Source: Caprella mutica (taxonomy: Eukaryota > Arthropoda > Malacostraca > Amphipoda > Caprellidae). Taken from it: 64,000 nucleotides of DNA. The notes under the pieces were generated by a model that did not search any database, was not told the origin of the DNA, and worked only from the letters and a program-made list of their open reading frames with translations. Of the stretch, positions 33,258 through 45,711 are shown piece by piece; within the stretch, counting starts at the first letter, position 1; each line of letters starts with the position of its first letter. The translations under genes were made by a program, and so were the position numbers. The stretch lies in contig CANNZV010003233.1 of assembly GCA_947561585.1 (NCBI GenBank), forward strand, positions 1-64,000, in the 5' to 3' direction.

Positions 33258-35687
33258 TTATTTCTTGAATGACCTGTAAATCTGTAAACAGAAAATACGA
33301 AGGTTAGATTACGCAGATTGGAAATTTCATAAATTGACATTATATTCTTTTTAAACAACTACCCCACCGACAAAAAAAATAATATATCAAAAGGGGCTGG
33401 AATAATGGTTAGTCTATATTATTTATTTCATTTGTTGCAATTCTAACCTTCCTTCCGTTGAGTGGTTGGGTTTTCCTGAAGTTGTTAACAAGAGGAGCTC
33501 CATCACTGTCTACAAGATTTCTAAGGTATTTTATCTGAGGAATTAGAAAGCTTATTAGTGGTGCGACATGAACAGAATGTACCAAAGTATTTTCTCAAGA
33601 TTTAGACTATAGCTATTATTGGAAATGTTGAAATGCGCGCTACTGGAAATCCTTCTGGAAATAATCCAAACATATAAATGTTACTGAAATAACAGAACTG
33701 TAATCGGATTTGAATGGAACTTTGAATTAAATTCAGTCAATCGGCACCTGTTTTTCTGAGACCGAGACATAGTCTTCAAAGATAGTCCAGATGACGACTT
33801 CGCTGCAAGGGGGAGTGGTCAAAGAACCCTTGTAACGGTAGAACCTGGAGAGATCCTTTGGCAAAAGAGCGGTCAGAGGATACAGATCCTTATTCACGAC
33901 ATTGTTACCTTTTGGGAAATGTTCATGGCAGATCAGTTAAATTAATATTGTGACTTCATACTGAATAGAGAGCAAGTATATGTATATCATTACAGAAGTG
34001 GGAGTTCCGTACAAAGGTTCGTTAATCCGTTCGGACCGATAAATGGAAACGGAGATTTGGATTCGGAACCCAAAAAAGGTTCGCATGCCCACCTCTATAT
34101 ATCAACTCTCACCAGCTTCCTTCGTCATGTTCAGTTGTGAAATTACAGGAGCGAGAGCAGGGTTATCGTTTTTAGAAATAACGAAGAGAACGGAAAGGAC
34201 AGCAAGGCCATCATCGTGGTCAAGACTGTCGTGTACACTACCATACTCTTTCTTGTAATGAACCATATGCATTTCCATGGGATACCTGAAAAGTGATCGG
34301 AATAATGGAAAACGTGAATTAAAGGTTCCTTCAGTTATAAAATTCTTGTTGAAATATAAAACGGAATCAGGAAATTCGTTCTTAGTTTCAGATAATAGGT
34401 ATATCTATTCTTATATCATCATTAGAATTTGATATACCTGACATGGTTGACCGTGTGTTCCGAACCTCTCAAATCATCAGCACCCCAATGGATGTGGAAC
34501 TGAGCAAAAACGTACTCATCTCCTAGATTACCTCCAGCGATTTGAGGTTTATAATCTGTGTCAAGTTTCACTTCCACTATCGAAAAAGAGAAGCAATGAA
34601 TTACTTTCTAACTTTGAACTTTCTCAGGTATAAATAGAAAGGAATAGAAATTTCATAGAAGTGTAAATTAGCAATCATTAGATTGAGGTCATATTTTCTA
34701 TTCTTTTTGCAAATCTAAAATACACCTCTATTTTTATATTTAAGTAGCGTCTATTAAAAAAGACTATGTTAAAGTAATCTCAATCTAGCTTGTACATCAG
34801 AGTATTTTTCTAATTTTCCTATAAATGGCATAATACTCACACGAATGACCATTGTTGGTGACGGTGGCCTGTTTAGGCAGAGTGTGGTAATGTGTGAAGT
34901 AGAAAGGTTCGAAAGAAGCCACTCTTGAGAAGTAAGGATTCACATCGACGGGACTCTGCTTCTCACCTCCACACTGTTCGAAATCTTTCTCCCATTCATC
35001 AGGTCCTGGTAAACAGTCGAAAATTACCCTAAATGAATTCAAATATATCACATTTATGAGTTCAGGCTTCTAGATATTACACTGTGCATAAATATATTTG
35101 AGTGAATGTCGACCAGCAGTGAAAATTGTAAATCCTCTTGGTCTAATCTTTAAAAGGCAATCAATTTTCTTTCCCAGTGTTCATTAGTTCTATAATAGAC
35201 ACTTAATTGACAAATACATATTTATAACTTCACGAAAATACAAATATATTTAAAAAAAATCTGAATTTTCTAGTGATGTAGATATTCAATAACATTAGAT
35301 TTCTTATTCGAAATTAGGATTGATGTAAGGAATAGACGTGTATCTTTGTGAAGTTTAAATATATTTCTCAATTAATTCATTCTCACTTTCTGTTTTGGTT
35401 TGTATTTGAGCAAATTCGTGATATAATTACAAATATTTACTAGTTTTAAAGAAGTATAGCCACCAACAAACATTATGTACTGTAAACACAACTAGATTAC
35501 TCACCGTGACTTCCTAAATATTTCCAATGTGATTCTGCAAAAAGAAATAAATATAAATTACTTACACATTAAAGAAATATATCCAATATAACTATATTCC
35601 ATTCTTGGGGTTCCTAGGATTTTTCTCACCGTGAGCCAGAGAAAGAGATAGAAATGCGGACAACAGAAATATCACAATTTTCGCCAT
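33258..35687 (-). CDS. Secreted alpha-carbonic anhydrase, complete, eight exons
   Basis: The enzyme interconverts CO2 and bicarbonate with a catalytic zinc. Minus-strand exons are 35687-35630, 35534-35505, 35005-34841, 34576-34438, 34285-34113, 33908-33748, 33534-33448 and 33281-33258, phase-consistent and giving 278 aa. Residues 1-18 (MAKIVIFLLSAFLSLSLA) form a signal peptide. Zinc ligands H112 and H114 (QFHIHWG) and H137 (MEMHMVH) are present. So are the proton-shuttle histidine H83 (NNGHS), the gatekeeper pair E124 and T219 (SLTTPPCSE), and a likely disulfide pair C41-C223 typical of secreted forms. It should therefore be active. The last exon adds only eight codons ending SFKK. There is no hydrophobic C-terminal tail, so it is soluble rather than anchored. 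Confidence 0.93.
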
Positions 35688-35954
35688 TGCTCTACCTAGC
35701 TTGACAGTTGAATCTAAAATGAAATAGATATCAAACGTCCACTCTTTTTAAGGAATTATAAACTACATTAGTATTCTTTAATGATCTCCAAAACGAATAA
35801 AAAATGATCTGTTCTGTATTCTGGTCAAACTAGTTCATGGTCAGATAAGTATTTCATACAAGGAAGCTTTCTTTTTTTTCTATTGAGTCGTTAGCTTCAA
35901 ATGACTAATGAAAAATTTATTATTTACCTATTTTGAAGGGGTAAATTCCAAAAA

Positions 35955-36030
35955 TATATCATTCTTATTATACTTTTTTCCTATGTGATCGAAAATATGG
36001 TGCAGACCGATAATTCGGAACTTTTACTAA
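35955..36030. mobile_element. Solo end of a GGGTAAGTTCC-family MITE
   Basis: TGTGATCGAAAATATGGTGC followed by ACCGATAATTCGGAACTT is the inward-facing right end of the family. No matching left arm was found nearby. Confidence 0.5.
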
Positions 36031-36179
36031 TTCAAATTCCTGCTTCAGATCTAGCAGGTTATACCATGTCTCACCTATCAATTTAATTTCATGTTTATGG
36101 GTTTAAATTATTATTTATATTATTAATTATTAATAATAAATTATTATTATTATTTCAGCTTTCAAATGAATCAATGCTA

Positions 36180-36345
36180 GGGTAAGTTCCGAATTTTCAG
36201 TCATTTCCACATCTTCGGTCATATAAGAAAAAACAATATAATAATTACTTCACTAGGATTGGTTGAGTAAAAACAACCAACCCAGGTTGTTATATGTCCG
36301 AAGATGTGGAACTGACCGAATAGTCAGAACTTACCCTACATATAT
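36180..36345. mobile_element. Well-preserved MITE, GGGTAAGTTCC family
   Basis: The left end is GGGTAAGTTCCGAATTTTCA and the right end is its complement, with CAGAACTTACCC. The arms are about 50 bp, with CTTCGGTCATATAAGAAAAA inside. TA lies on both outer sides (cTA|GGG and CCC|TAc), so the target duplication is TA. This is the best family reference in the window. Confidence 0.88.
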
Positions 36346-36635
36346 TGGTATATATAGCTTTTTTATTGTAAAAGATAATCAATTGATATTTCAAATGACG
36401 TCTGTCTAGAGAATTATAAAACAGGTTCAAAACGTGCTACTATAAATAGATCCTAAAATAATACCTGAACTGTGACGTAAGTGAAGTAATAACTGTAATT
36501 GTTGTGTAACACTCCTGTCATTTTGACATTAGATTAAATATTATTATAATAATAGATATCCGTATCAATATATCTATTTAACTTATGTATGTAAACATTT
36601 GATAAATACACATACAGTGCAGTATAACTGTATAT

Positions 36636-37095
36636 ATGTTCCGCTCAATTTGCCAATTTGCACAATCTCGAAAAAAAATTTGAACCCCTTTAATCCCTCA
36701 ATATACCAATGAAGTAAGCGTTAATACTTTCATTTTATTAGCGGATACACCAAACTACATTGCGGCCATTTTTTTCTTGTCATCTTTGTAGAATTTTCAG
36801 AGAAATCTTTATATATTTAGCTATTATAATGAAGATTATCTTGAAACTCTTAATAATTTGACCGTTACGTAGTTTGTTGTATTCGCTAGAGCCTAGTTTG
36901 TTGTACCGCACACTTTGTGATTGTTTAATGACCTGATAGGTTTATTTTTGATGGGGGAAGGGCCTAGGGAACAATGCACCTATAATAAAATAAAGTTATT
37001 AACATACGTCCAGTAGTAGAGGTTAATGAAGCTTGAAAATATGCGCAGCGCATTCTCGAGATTGTGTGAATCGACAAATTCAAATTGCGCGGAAC
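36636..37095. mobile_element. Foldback element with GTTCCGC[GT]CAATTTG ends
   Basis: The left end TATGTTCCGCTCAATTTGCC and CACAATCTCGAAAAA are matched by the complement of AGATTGTGTGAATCGAC and TTGCGCGGAACATAC on the right. The middle has TAGTTTGTTGTACCGCACAC, shared with foldback pieces at about 1078, 47553 and 53040. Confidence 0.65.
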
Positions 37096-37099
37096 ATAC

Positions 37100-37930
37100 T
37101 TGGTTTTAAATTTAATATGATTTCGTAAGAATCCGTGAAAATATATCTTCTGTAATGTATTACTAAGTTTCTTAGTAAAATCGAAATCTAAATTTTATGT
37201 ATAATATATCATTGCATATAGATATACGTACGTTTGACCTATACAGTACATATACAGTCTATTTTATTCAATTATAATTATAGGTAGTTAAGAATTTCTC
37301 GCCATAGTTGATAATGTGAGTTGCATAACAATTAATTATTTGTAATTTATTCTGCTGTACTGATTCTTAGATTTCCTTTCCATTAAGTTCATTTCTGGTT
37401 CACCTGTTCAGTAAAATCAAATAGGAAGTATATGTCACTCTGAGTGATCTATAGACTATTTTATACCATAGACTGTTATTAAAAATAGGATTTATTACTA
37501 AACTATCAATAACCTCGCTACCATCGAATAATTTTTAAATAGATCATCAAGTATATCCTCATAGGTTTGGATTTTCATTCAAAAAATCTATTTAACAAGC
37601 AATGTTTTTTATTGAAATGATGAAAAACTATTGTCTATGACTAAATATGTTCCAATATTTGTGTTGATTGTTTTTACTATTCATATTTTGAAGCTCTAAA
37701 TCAGTTAATGATGATAATATTACTTAAAATCAGCTATACAAACGTACTCTGAATTTCAATTTTCTTTGGAATCATCCATTATTGCAATAATCAGCAATGA
37801 ATTCTTATAGGTATAGTAACAAATATTCCATTTAATGAATATAGATGTTTTATGTATGTATTTTCCAAGAAATAGGTAAGAGGAATAAATAAAGCAATTG
37901 AAACGTATCAAATAAATTTAAATAAATAGT
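37100..37930. other. Unassigned AT-rich intergenic DNA
   Basis: Nothing is recognised between the foldback element and the 3' end of the next minus-strand gene. There is no open frame of note. Confidence 0.4.
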
Positions 37931-37952
37931 TCAGGTAAAACATATTATTAAA

Positions 37953-39110
37953 TTAGAAGAAGCTAGGATCTTCGCATTTGTTACATTCTCTGAGACAACA
38001 TTTGAGATTGCCTGGACAGTTGAAGTCATTGAAACATTCACTCTGGCACAGAGGGTTTGGAAGCAGAGATCCGGGACCGAAAGGATTTGGCAAGAAAAAT
38101 CTCGTATTTGGAGCGGCTTGATTAGCCTGTGCACTTTGCGATGAAATGCTTCGTGCAGCGGCAGGATTAGCAGATGCAGAGGCATCAGGAGATGAACCTT
38201 CTGCACTGGAAGGGAACTTTACTTGTCTGGCACGTCTGTTGGATCTACCTTCTTGAGTTTTGGTGTTGTCAGAGGTTGCTTCTGGATCTTGGGCAGATCT
38301 CAAACTTCCGGCTGGTGAATCTAAAGCAGACCGAGAGTTAGGAGAATCTCCGGCGACATTCGATCTTAATCCAAACAGGCCGCTGAAAGGTCCCTTCTTT
38401 GGGCAAAATCCTGGTTTCACGTTACTGTTGAAACCATTGTTACCAAATTGTCCATGGAACCCAGACTGCCCGTGGAATCCAGGTTGACCGTGGAATCCAG
38501 GTTGACCATGGAAGCCGGGTTGTCCATGGAAGCCGGGTTGTCCATGGAATCCAGGTTGTCCGTGGAAGCCAGGTTGACCGTGGAATCCAGGTTGGCCATG
38601 GAATCCTGGTTGACCGTGGAATCCAGGTTGTCCATGGAATCCTGGCTGTCCATGGAATCCTGGCTGTCCATGAAATCCAGGTTGACCATGGAATCCAGGT
38701 TGTCCATGGAAGCCGGGTTGACCAAAACCATTGTGTGGGAGCGATGGTGGTATGAAGCAGCATTCCCTATGGCCACTTCTGCAACATTTTTCTGCCTCAC
38801 CTTGGTTTCCAGGATGACATTTTGAGCATGAATTGAAAATGTCTAACAATCCGGGGAAAAATCTAAAAAAGAAAATTATATCCGACAGTTAAAGAACGAG
38901 ACATTCTAAATCATATTGCCATCTTTAGTTTTGATACAGTTAGACTATAGGAACAAAAGGTATCGGTAAATGCACTCAGAAACTCTATTTGAAACTTCTA
39001 AATTACCTAGTTTGTGGATTGGCTCCTGCGTCATCACTCTGCACATCCTTCTTCTCCTGCGCTGAGGTCACAGCAAACAGGAAAGATAAAAATAAAACGC
39101 TCTTGAACAT
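37953..39110 (-). CDS. Secreted GQPGFH-repeat protein with a split WAP-like domain
   Basis: Two exons (39110-39007 and 38862-37953) give 337 aa. Residues 1-17 are a signal peptide (MFKSVLFLSFLFAVTSA). A cysteine cluster follows (C47, C50, C61, C62, C69, C70). From about residue 82 come some 16 hexapeptides GQPGFH, the last two degenerate. KPGFCPK (C188) then looks like the start of a WAP four-disulfide core. The other seven WAP cysteines appear only at 307-331 in order C-C-xxD-xx-CP-KCC-C-C. The ~118 residues between are polar, with a furin-like RRAR at 244-247. WAP proteins are protease inhibitors or antimicrobial in other animals. A structural, cuticular or salivary role is equally possible. 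I do not recognise the specific protein. Confidence 0.8.
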
Positions 39111-40080
39111 CTCTGCAAAAATAACATTAATATAGATACATTATATATAAAAATGATGTATTCGAGATGAATAGAAAATATCTTAAACCCTATTTACCAA
39201 TTATATGATTTATATATATATTAGGTATTATGATTGCAATGGTTCATTTTATTGAACTATTTTACATTAACCATAATAAGATACCGACATATTTTAACAA
39301 AGTGAATGCACGTTGTTTTGAAAAATGCACTAGTAACTCTTGAAAATTAAATAAGTTTACCAATTAAATATTCCTAAATGAAAAATTTTCATCAAAAATA
39401 TTACAGTTATTGTATTATTGATGAAAAGAGAAAAAGATAAAATAATTCGAATAGAAGTTCCTATATCCAACTTTGATTATTTAAAGAAGGTCTGGTTCTT
39501 CTGGAACCAGACCAGATATTCAGATAGTTTAATAAATCTAACCAGATATTTTATTAAACCATTTTCTGTCAAGGTTTACGTATTCGTGTTTTCCATATTT
39601 TTTTAATCTGTAAATTATTCGGATGTGTATGTATTTGTTTGTTGGTTGCACGAAAAATGTTACGCCTTACCATTTAAGATGCGATTTAATTAGGTGACTA
39701 TAAAAAATAAAGCAGAAAACAGAAATTGCAGATAAGAGAAAAATAACAAATTCGGATAACAAAAAAAAGCGGAAAAATCAAATCCTGAAACAAATCTAGA
39801 AAAAATTCAGAAAAAAATATGGAAAAAAATCCGGATTACAAGAAACGAAATCAGAATATTTGAAATTCGGATTATTTCAAAACTTTTTTTGTTCCTTATT
39901 ATTTGCTATCAGGTTTGCTCTTTTCCGCATTTTTTAATGTTTTTTTTTGCATCATGTAACACTGATTCTTTGCGCTATCCATTTCTTGTTGATTAAATTA
40001 TTTCTCAATTCTTGGAATTACAACGCGTCATGCTTGCAATTATATTTGTACAGTATTAAAACTTCCAACTATAATAATAC
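39111..40080. other. Upstream region of the GQPGFH gene, nothing recognised
   Basis: This AT-rich stretch holds one short open frame (39418-39606) without similarity. An A-rich segment (about 39700-39850) has AGAAAT and GGAAAAA words. The promoter of the minus-strand gene must lie at its left edge, but I cannot point to a specific box. Confidence 0.4.
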
Positions 40081-40084
40081 AACT

Positions 40085-40400
40085 TGGGAGAAGTTCCAAG
40101 TTATCGGACAGTACTACATTTTTGATCATAAAAAGAAAAAAAAAATTATTCTAATTCATTGGATTAATTGGTATCCATGATACCAGAATGGATACCAATT
40201 AAAATAACGAGTTAATGTTTCAATGGTATTCATGATACCAATTAAAATAACGAGTTAATGTTTCAATGGTATCCATGATACCAATTAAAATAACGAGTTA
40301 AAGTTTCAATGGCATCCATGATACCAGAATGGATAACAATATATATAACGAGTTAGATTATTGAATAATTATATATTCTTTTAATTTTAATCGAAAATGC
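40085..40400. mobile_element. MITE (GGGTAAGTTCC family) with a tandem palindromic centre
   Basis: The left end contains GTTCCAAGTTATCGGACAG and the right end is the complement of a similar end (AATCGAAAATGCGAAAC). Inside, a ~55-bp block with GGTATCCATGATACCA followed by AATTAAAATAACGAGTTAA is repeated about four times (40165-40352). Confidence 0.7.
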
Positions 40401-41009
40401 GAAACTCGAAACTTTGCTTAATTTAATTAAACCATTATTATTTTATTCAATGTTTACAGCAGAAAAGTAATATCAAATAAAACACTGGCACATTGAACCA
40501 CCCCCATGAAATGACACCAACAAACTAATACTAACTAATTTCTTGTCTACTATCATGTTATATTATTTTCTTATTATTTGCTTATGCGGGTAACGCTCTT
40601 TTTTTAATAAATCAATCGCTTTTACCGACGAATTATTTGAAAGCAACAATGTGAATTTATTATTGATTTAAGTAGGAAAGTATATTATGTAGGTACAATA
40701 ATTTTATATACAGTAAGTTCGCAATATTATAATTTATAAATAATACTTATATTCAATGGCAGTGGATACATTTTTGGTGGACACGCTGTATAACATTTCA
40801 TTTTGTAAAGTTCAAACCATTATTTGATCAGTTAGCAGGTTTTTATACTCATTTTAAGTGACTAAATATGACCACAAAAACCATAAAGGGTTAATATGTA
40901 TTAATTAGTATATTTGATATTCAATATAAAATACTCAGTAAATAAATTGTTTGCTAAATTAATTGGTTACATTAATAAATCACAAGAGTTTACATGTATA
41001 CCCAAGGAT

Positions 41010-41336
41010 AAAGTTAAGGTGGGGACATAGAAGATTAAATACCCAGAGAGGAAATTATGTTGGGGCCATAGAAGATTAAGAGGGGATACACAGAGAGAAA
41101 GATATGGTGGGGCCATAGAAGATTAAATACCCAGAGAGAAAATTATGTTGGGGCAATAGAAGATTAAGAGGGGATACACAGAGAGAAAGATATGGTGGGG
41201 CCATAGAAGATTAAGAGGGGATACACAGAGAGAAAGCTATGGTGGACCATTATAGAAGATTAAGAGGGGATACACAGAGAGAAAGCTATGGTGGGACCAT
41301 AGAAGATGAAGAGGGAATACACGGAGAGAAAGCTAT
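41010..41336 (+). repeat. 47-bp tandem repeat, about seven copies
   Basis: The unit contains AGAGGGGATACACAGAGAGA and GGTGGGGCCATAGAAGATT. Two alternating variants (AAATACCCAGAGAG and AAGAGGGGATACACAGAGAG) occur. The array is followed directly by the right part of a GGGTAAGTTCC-type MITE (41336-41480). Confidence 0.85.
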
Positions 41337-41956
41337 CGCACGGTTTCACATTTTCAATCCCATTATTAAAAGTAAATAATAATTACAATAAATTATTTAC
41401 CTATTGAAATAAAAGGTAAGTAATAATCATTAATTCTCATGTAATCGAAAATGTGGAGCTGTTCGGTAACTTCCAAGATAATGAAGTGAGAGATAATTAC
41501 TTCATTACTATAACATTTATCGTTAAATTATTTCACTAAATGTAATTATTATTCCATATGAGGAAATTCCGATTTTTTTTTATTATTTAGAGTTTAATTA
41601 AGAGGCAGGTGGTAATGAGGTGTTGATTATAGACTAGCACTGTACTTCAAGGACTAATGGTGAATTACGTCGTTTTCCTACATGTTAAAATGTTCAACAC
41701 AAGGTCGAACATTTTATTCATTACCCAATGATTTTTTTTACACAAGTTGAACTATATATTTCCTGGTCTATTTATATAACATAATCATTTTAACTGGTCA
41801 TCAAAATAATAAACTAAATTATTTTCGCGTTATATTATTTTATACCCGCGGTTTAATTAAGTGATTGATGTATGTTTTAGATAAACAATATTGATGTATT
41901 TTTCTAGATACACAAGTTATTTTAAAACCTAGTTGTACACAGTATAGCACACACAC

Positions 41957-42136
41957 CTGCAAATCAAAAGGATCTTCCCACTTAAGTGATCCTACCCAGC
42001 ATCTTCTGCCTCTGTTATACTCCTGCGAGTCCTGCGTGACCTCTAGGAAACGTCCCACACTTTTCCTCTCGGAACGTTTCCTTCTATTGGCTTCGTATCC
42101 GGTATAAACAATGGAACCCGCGTGTAAAAACAATTG
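41957..42136 (-). CDS. Possible orphan coding exon, gene unknown
   Basis: On the minus strand an AG acceptor before 42136 and a GT donor after 41957 bound exactly 180 nt, 60 codons in phase zero. The peptide starts QLFLHAGSIVYTGYEANRRK and ends RCWVGSLKWEDPFDLQ, and its base composition is less AT-rich than the flanks. I found no partner exons downstream and do not recognise the sequence. It could be an alternative exon of the neighbouring 111-aa gene or chance. Confidence 0.25.
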
Positions 42137-42267
42137 CTACAATAATTAAGATCATATCCTAGTGGGTATGCGTGTCAAATTAACTACTTGACCCTGAAAT
42201 TCGAAGGTTGAAAAAGGCACAACGTGATGTTTTTCCGGTAACGTTTATTTACAATACAAACAATAGA

Positions 42268-44450
42268 CTAATTAGTTTCTTCTTCCATCAATGCTTTTGT
42301 AATTTTAGCAGAGAAGAGATGAAGTTTCAGCAAATATTTCTCTGCCAGCGCGTCCTTTTCTGATGCGGAGGCTGCGTCTGTGATGATGCTCTGCGGTTGG
42401 TGCACCGGTGCAATATTCTCCAGAACATAGCTCCGTTCTGAACAAGGTGACCCGTTCAGTAGAGATGCAAGAAACTCATCCGTTTCTGCCGCTATGCGTG
42501 CTTTGAACACATTGCCTGTAGGAACCAATTTATCAGATGTGTATCCAAAATAGAATTGAGTCATCAAAAATCAATCCTTCAAAATGGAACAGAACTTAAA
42601 TTTTTGTAAAACATTTATATATGTATTTGAAAATATCGGATAAAATTTACAACAAATCAAAACAGTTGAATGAGTGTGAAAATAATATTTAACATTTACA
42701 ACAAATTACTACAGTTAAATGATTAATTAAATTGAAATGAAATAGTTGATTGATGATTGGGTTGATATTGTAAAGTAACATTTTTCAGATTTAAATTATA
42801 TATTCATTGAATGAAGAAATTAATGAAATTTATAGATTTATATGTGATGTTCATTGTTACGCTATATTTAAATGACATTGTCATATATATAATTAGTGAC
42901 GTGAGTATGAAGATATGAGAAATATTCTCATGAATACCTCGCCCATGTTGTTAGTATTTACTTTTATTCCTTATACTGCTTCCAGGAAACCTAATTCTAC
43001 TTCAGTTACTTCCTGATTGGCAGATTTAATTATGGTATATCTTGGGGAATACCGAATTAACTGTTAGAAGACATTTACATTATACAGGTCATGGAAATAT
43101 AAAAATAAATTAAATTATAGTGTTGATAATAACTGATAAATTAGATGAAAATTAGCAAGGGAACATTATTTAATCTATGGTAAAAAAGTTTAGCATTTTT
43201 ATGGCTTCTAGTCGATGTTCCAAATAAAGGTAATAACAGATAGGTATACATTATTATATAACCAATTACTGATTTTTATATTGTCATTTTGCTAAATAGA
43301 GTTTACTTAAGTTGATAGCAATTCAGTGTATAAATATCATAAAATAATCCATAGATATACTTGCATACATAAGTTAATTTCTTATCTTATGTGAGGGAAA
43401 AATAACTCAAAATTTACACTTTAATATGCTACAATTACCATAAAATAGGCTATACCTAACGTACAAATATAATTATAAGAGTATAAATTTATACGTCATT
43501 TTATAAATAGGAATAATATTTTTAACCTAAATTTTATATTAAGACAGCTATAGGGTAATTTTCGAGTTACCGGACAACTCCACTTTTTCGATTATTAAAG
43601 AAACAAGATGACGTGCACAGTTTATAGAATAGGGATAGTAAAGTTCCCTATTATGTAAACTGTGATGACATGCACTCGTAGAGCCGAGCGCATACCATCA
43701 CCGTCGTTTATAGAGGGTATTTTCCATCCAATAATCGATGAATTATATATGACCCTGACCTTTGACCTGTTCGACCCAAAATATAATAATATGGTTCCTG
43801 GATAATGGTCCAACCAAATTCCAGGCAATTTGGTTGAATACCTTCTGAGTTATATAAATGACGTACCATGATCTTAGAGCCAATCGTTCCTAAAGGGCCT
43901 ACACCTATGTACGGCCCTTAAAATCTAATAAAATGGTTTCTGGATTCCTAATGATCAATACTCGTACCAATTATATCAGACAAATTGGTCAAATACTTTT
44001 TGAGTTATGCGAATAACAAGATGATAAATGAATAGGTAAATGCTGCCTAAAATATAAACTTCCGCAATCTGCCAAGTTAAAAAGTACAAAATAATTTTAA
44101 TTTTAATAATAATTACTTGGGTTATCATTACTACCAATATTCATTCTTTTTCTTATATGATCGAAAATGTGGAACCGTGCGATAACTCTGAATTTACCCT
44201 TTATAAGCTACAAATTCGATCGCAGAGATCAAAAAGTAAAATAATTTTTCCTACCTAAACTTCATTTCAAGAAAAAAATACAACAGTGAAATTTTCTGTC
44301 AATTCTCATTGCTTTTCAGAATGCGAATGATTAACCTAATACCCCATCCTATTATTTCTCACCAATGACATCGAAGTCCTTCTGGTCATGTGTTATGATA
44401 TCCATTTGAGTTTCATCAACATTCTCTTCTTTTTGCACTGAATTATTCAT
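42268..44450 (-). CDS. Uncharacterised 111-aa protein, two exons
   Basis: Exons 44450-44363 and 42515-42268 join in phase (one base carried over) to give 111 aa. The protein starts MNNSVQKEENVDETQMDI and ends SAKITKALMEEETN. It has no signal peptide or membrane segment. The first 30 residues are acidic. The C-terminal third (EKDALAEKYLLKLHLFSAKI) looks helical with heptad-like leucines, as in small coiled-coil subunits of larger complexes. An AATAAA lies on the minus strand at 42249-42244, just past the stop. The 1.85 kb intron contains a MITE with a second repeat nested in it. I do not recognise the family. Confidence 0.6.
43550..44205. mobile_element. GGGTAAGTTCC-family MITE interrupted by a dispersed repeat
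   Basis: The left end GGGTAATTTTCGAGTTACCG is at 43553 and the right end (GATCGAAAATGTGGAACCGT, GAATTTACCC) is near 44160-44202. Between them, 43660-44090 is a copy of the ~560-bp dispersed repeat seen at 5465 and 57768, with GAGTTATGCGAATAACAAGA near its end. It lies in the intron of the 111-aa gene. Confidence 0.7.
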
Positions 44451-45266
44451 GATTTATTATATATGTTAGAGCTTTAATAATAATAGTACTATGAACTACC
44501 TATACCTACCTACCACACTGTGTAGAATTTGAACCTCCCGTTGGTTATCAATTTTTTAGAGCACCGGTTTGTACCATACGGCTCTAAATCTTAACATATA
44601 TTTATTATTTCAATCTGATAACCTGAAACGAAAGGATTAGTTTATTCCACTATATTTCTTCTCACATTTTCTGTACAGAAACATATTTATATTTTAGTTA
44701 TGTAATAATTAGTTTGGTGAATAAATTCAATATTATAGGTATATAGTAGGTAGGTAGGTATGTATTATTATTATCATAATGTATTATAATCTGATACTAA
44801 TCGAAAAAATAATCATTATAATTAAAATAATCACATAGGGTAAGGGCTCCTTGTATCGTCCCTCTCCATTTATCGTCATGTTTCAGTTATTTTCGTTTAT
44901 AACAAGACTTAGAAATATTTCTATGGTTTAGGTATTTTACAAATCGATGTCTCCATATATTTTCATTATTGTAACAAAAATGTAAGTAATTTCATTTAAA
45001 ATTACAATCAGAGTGTCAGTTTAACTGATGAGATGTATGACGATACAGTACATTCAGGACAAACCTACCGTAATTGATTAGGTATAGAGAATTTGTTATG
45101 CGCAATATTTTACGCTTCAAATAAAAAAAACAAAAATAATGTTCATATAATTTTCCTTGTTTTTAATTGCATTTCTTAAATATAAAATCAGAAATTAATT
45201 CGGTCATCATTATTTAAAATAAATCGATTATGCAATATTAAACACCTAAATAATTGATTACTGTTT

Positions 45267-45505
45267 ATCGTATACAAAACATTATTTGGCATACGGGGAA
45301 GTTAAATTTATATACAAAATAAATATTATCAATTTTAAATTTAGTGGTTACCTAGGATAACACAGTTTTTGGTAATTCTAGATTAAGATAGCTAGGTAGG
45401 TATAAATAATAGAATCATGTTTATCATATAAAACTATTATTTAGCATATTGTGAGAATAAATTTATATACAAAATGAATACTATCAATTTCAAATTTAGT
45501 GGTTA
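45267..45505 (+). repeat. Tandem duplication (~155-bp offset) upstream of COX7A
   Basis: TTTATATACAAAATAAATAT and AAATTTAGTGGTTACCTA at about 45308-45352 recur as TTTATATACAAAATGAATAC and AAATTTAGTGGTTACTTA at about 45462-45508. It ends roughly 200 bp before the COX7A start codon. No other promoter element could be identified. Confidence 0.6.
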
Positions 45506-45711
45506 CTTATGCAGTTTGTATTCATTTTCTTTAATTACATAATTTGACCTTTGAAATTGCTCATGTTTTGATTTTCGATATTTAGCAGAAAAATTAGTTT
45601 CTGGCATCAGTTGTCATACCTACATTTTAGGGCCAAATTATATTTATCTAGGTACGTTACCGAGCCGTATTTTCATAACAAATAACTTATTGAATAAATT
45701 GAAATTTCAAG

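Noticed and set aside
36180..36345. Regulatory hairpin or microRNA precursor
   Set aside because: The palindrome is one of many copies of a TA-flanked MITE; its length and copy number fit a transposon rather than a single miRNA gene.
38448..38825. Open frames on the plus strand and in other minus frames over the GQPGFH array
   Set aside because: They are shadows of the real minus-strand exon; the signal peptide, splice join and cysteines support only the chosen frame.
41957..42136. N-terminal exon of an acyl-CoA dehydrogenase (from SLKWEDPFDLQ)
   Set aside because: A faint resemblance of one short string; no other exon of such a gene was found downstream on the minus strand.
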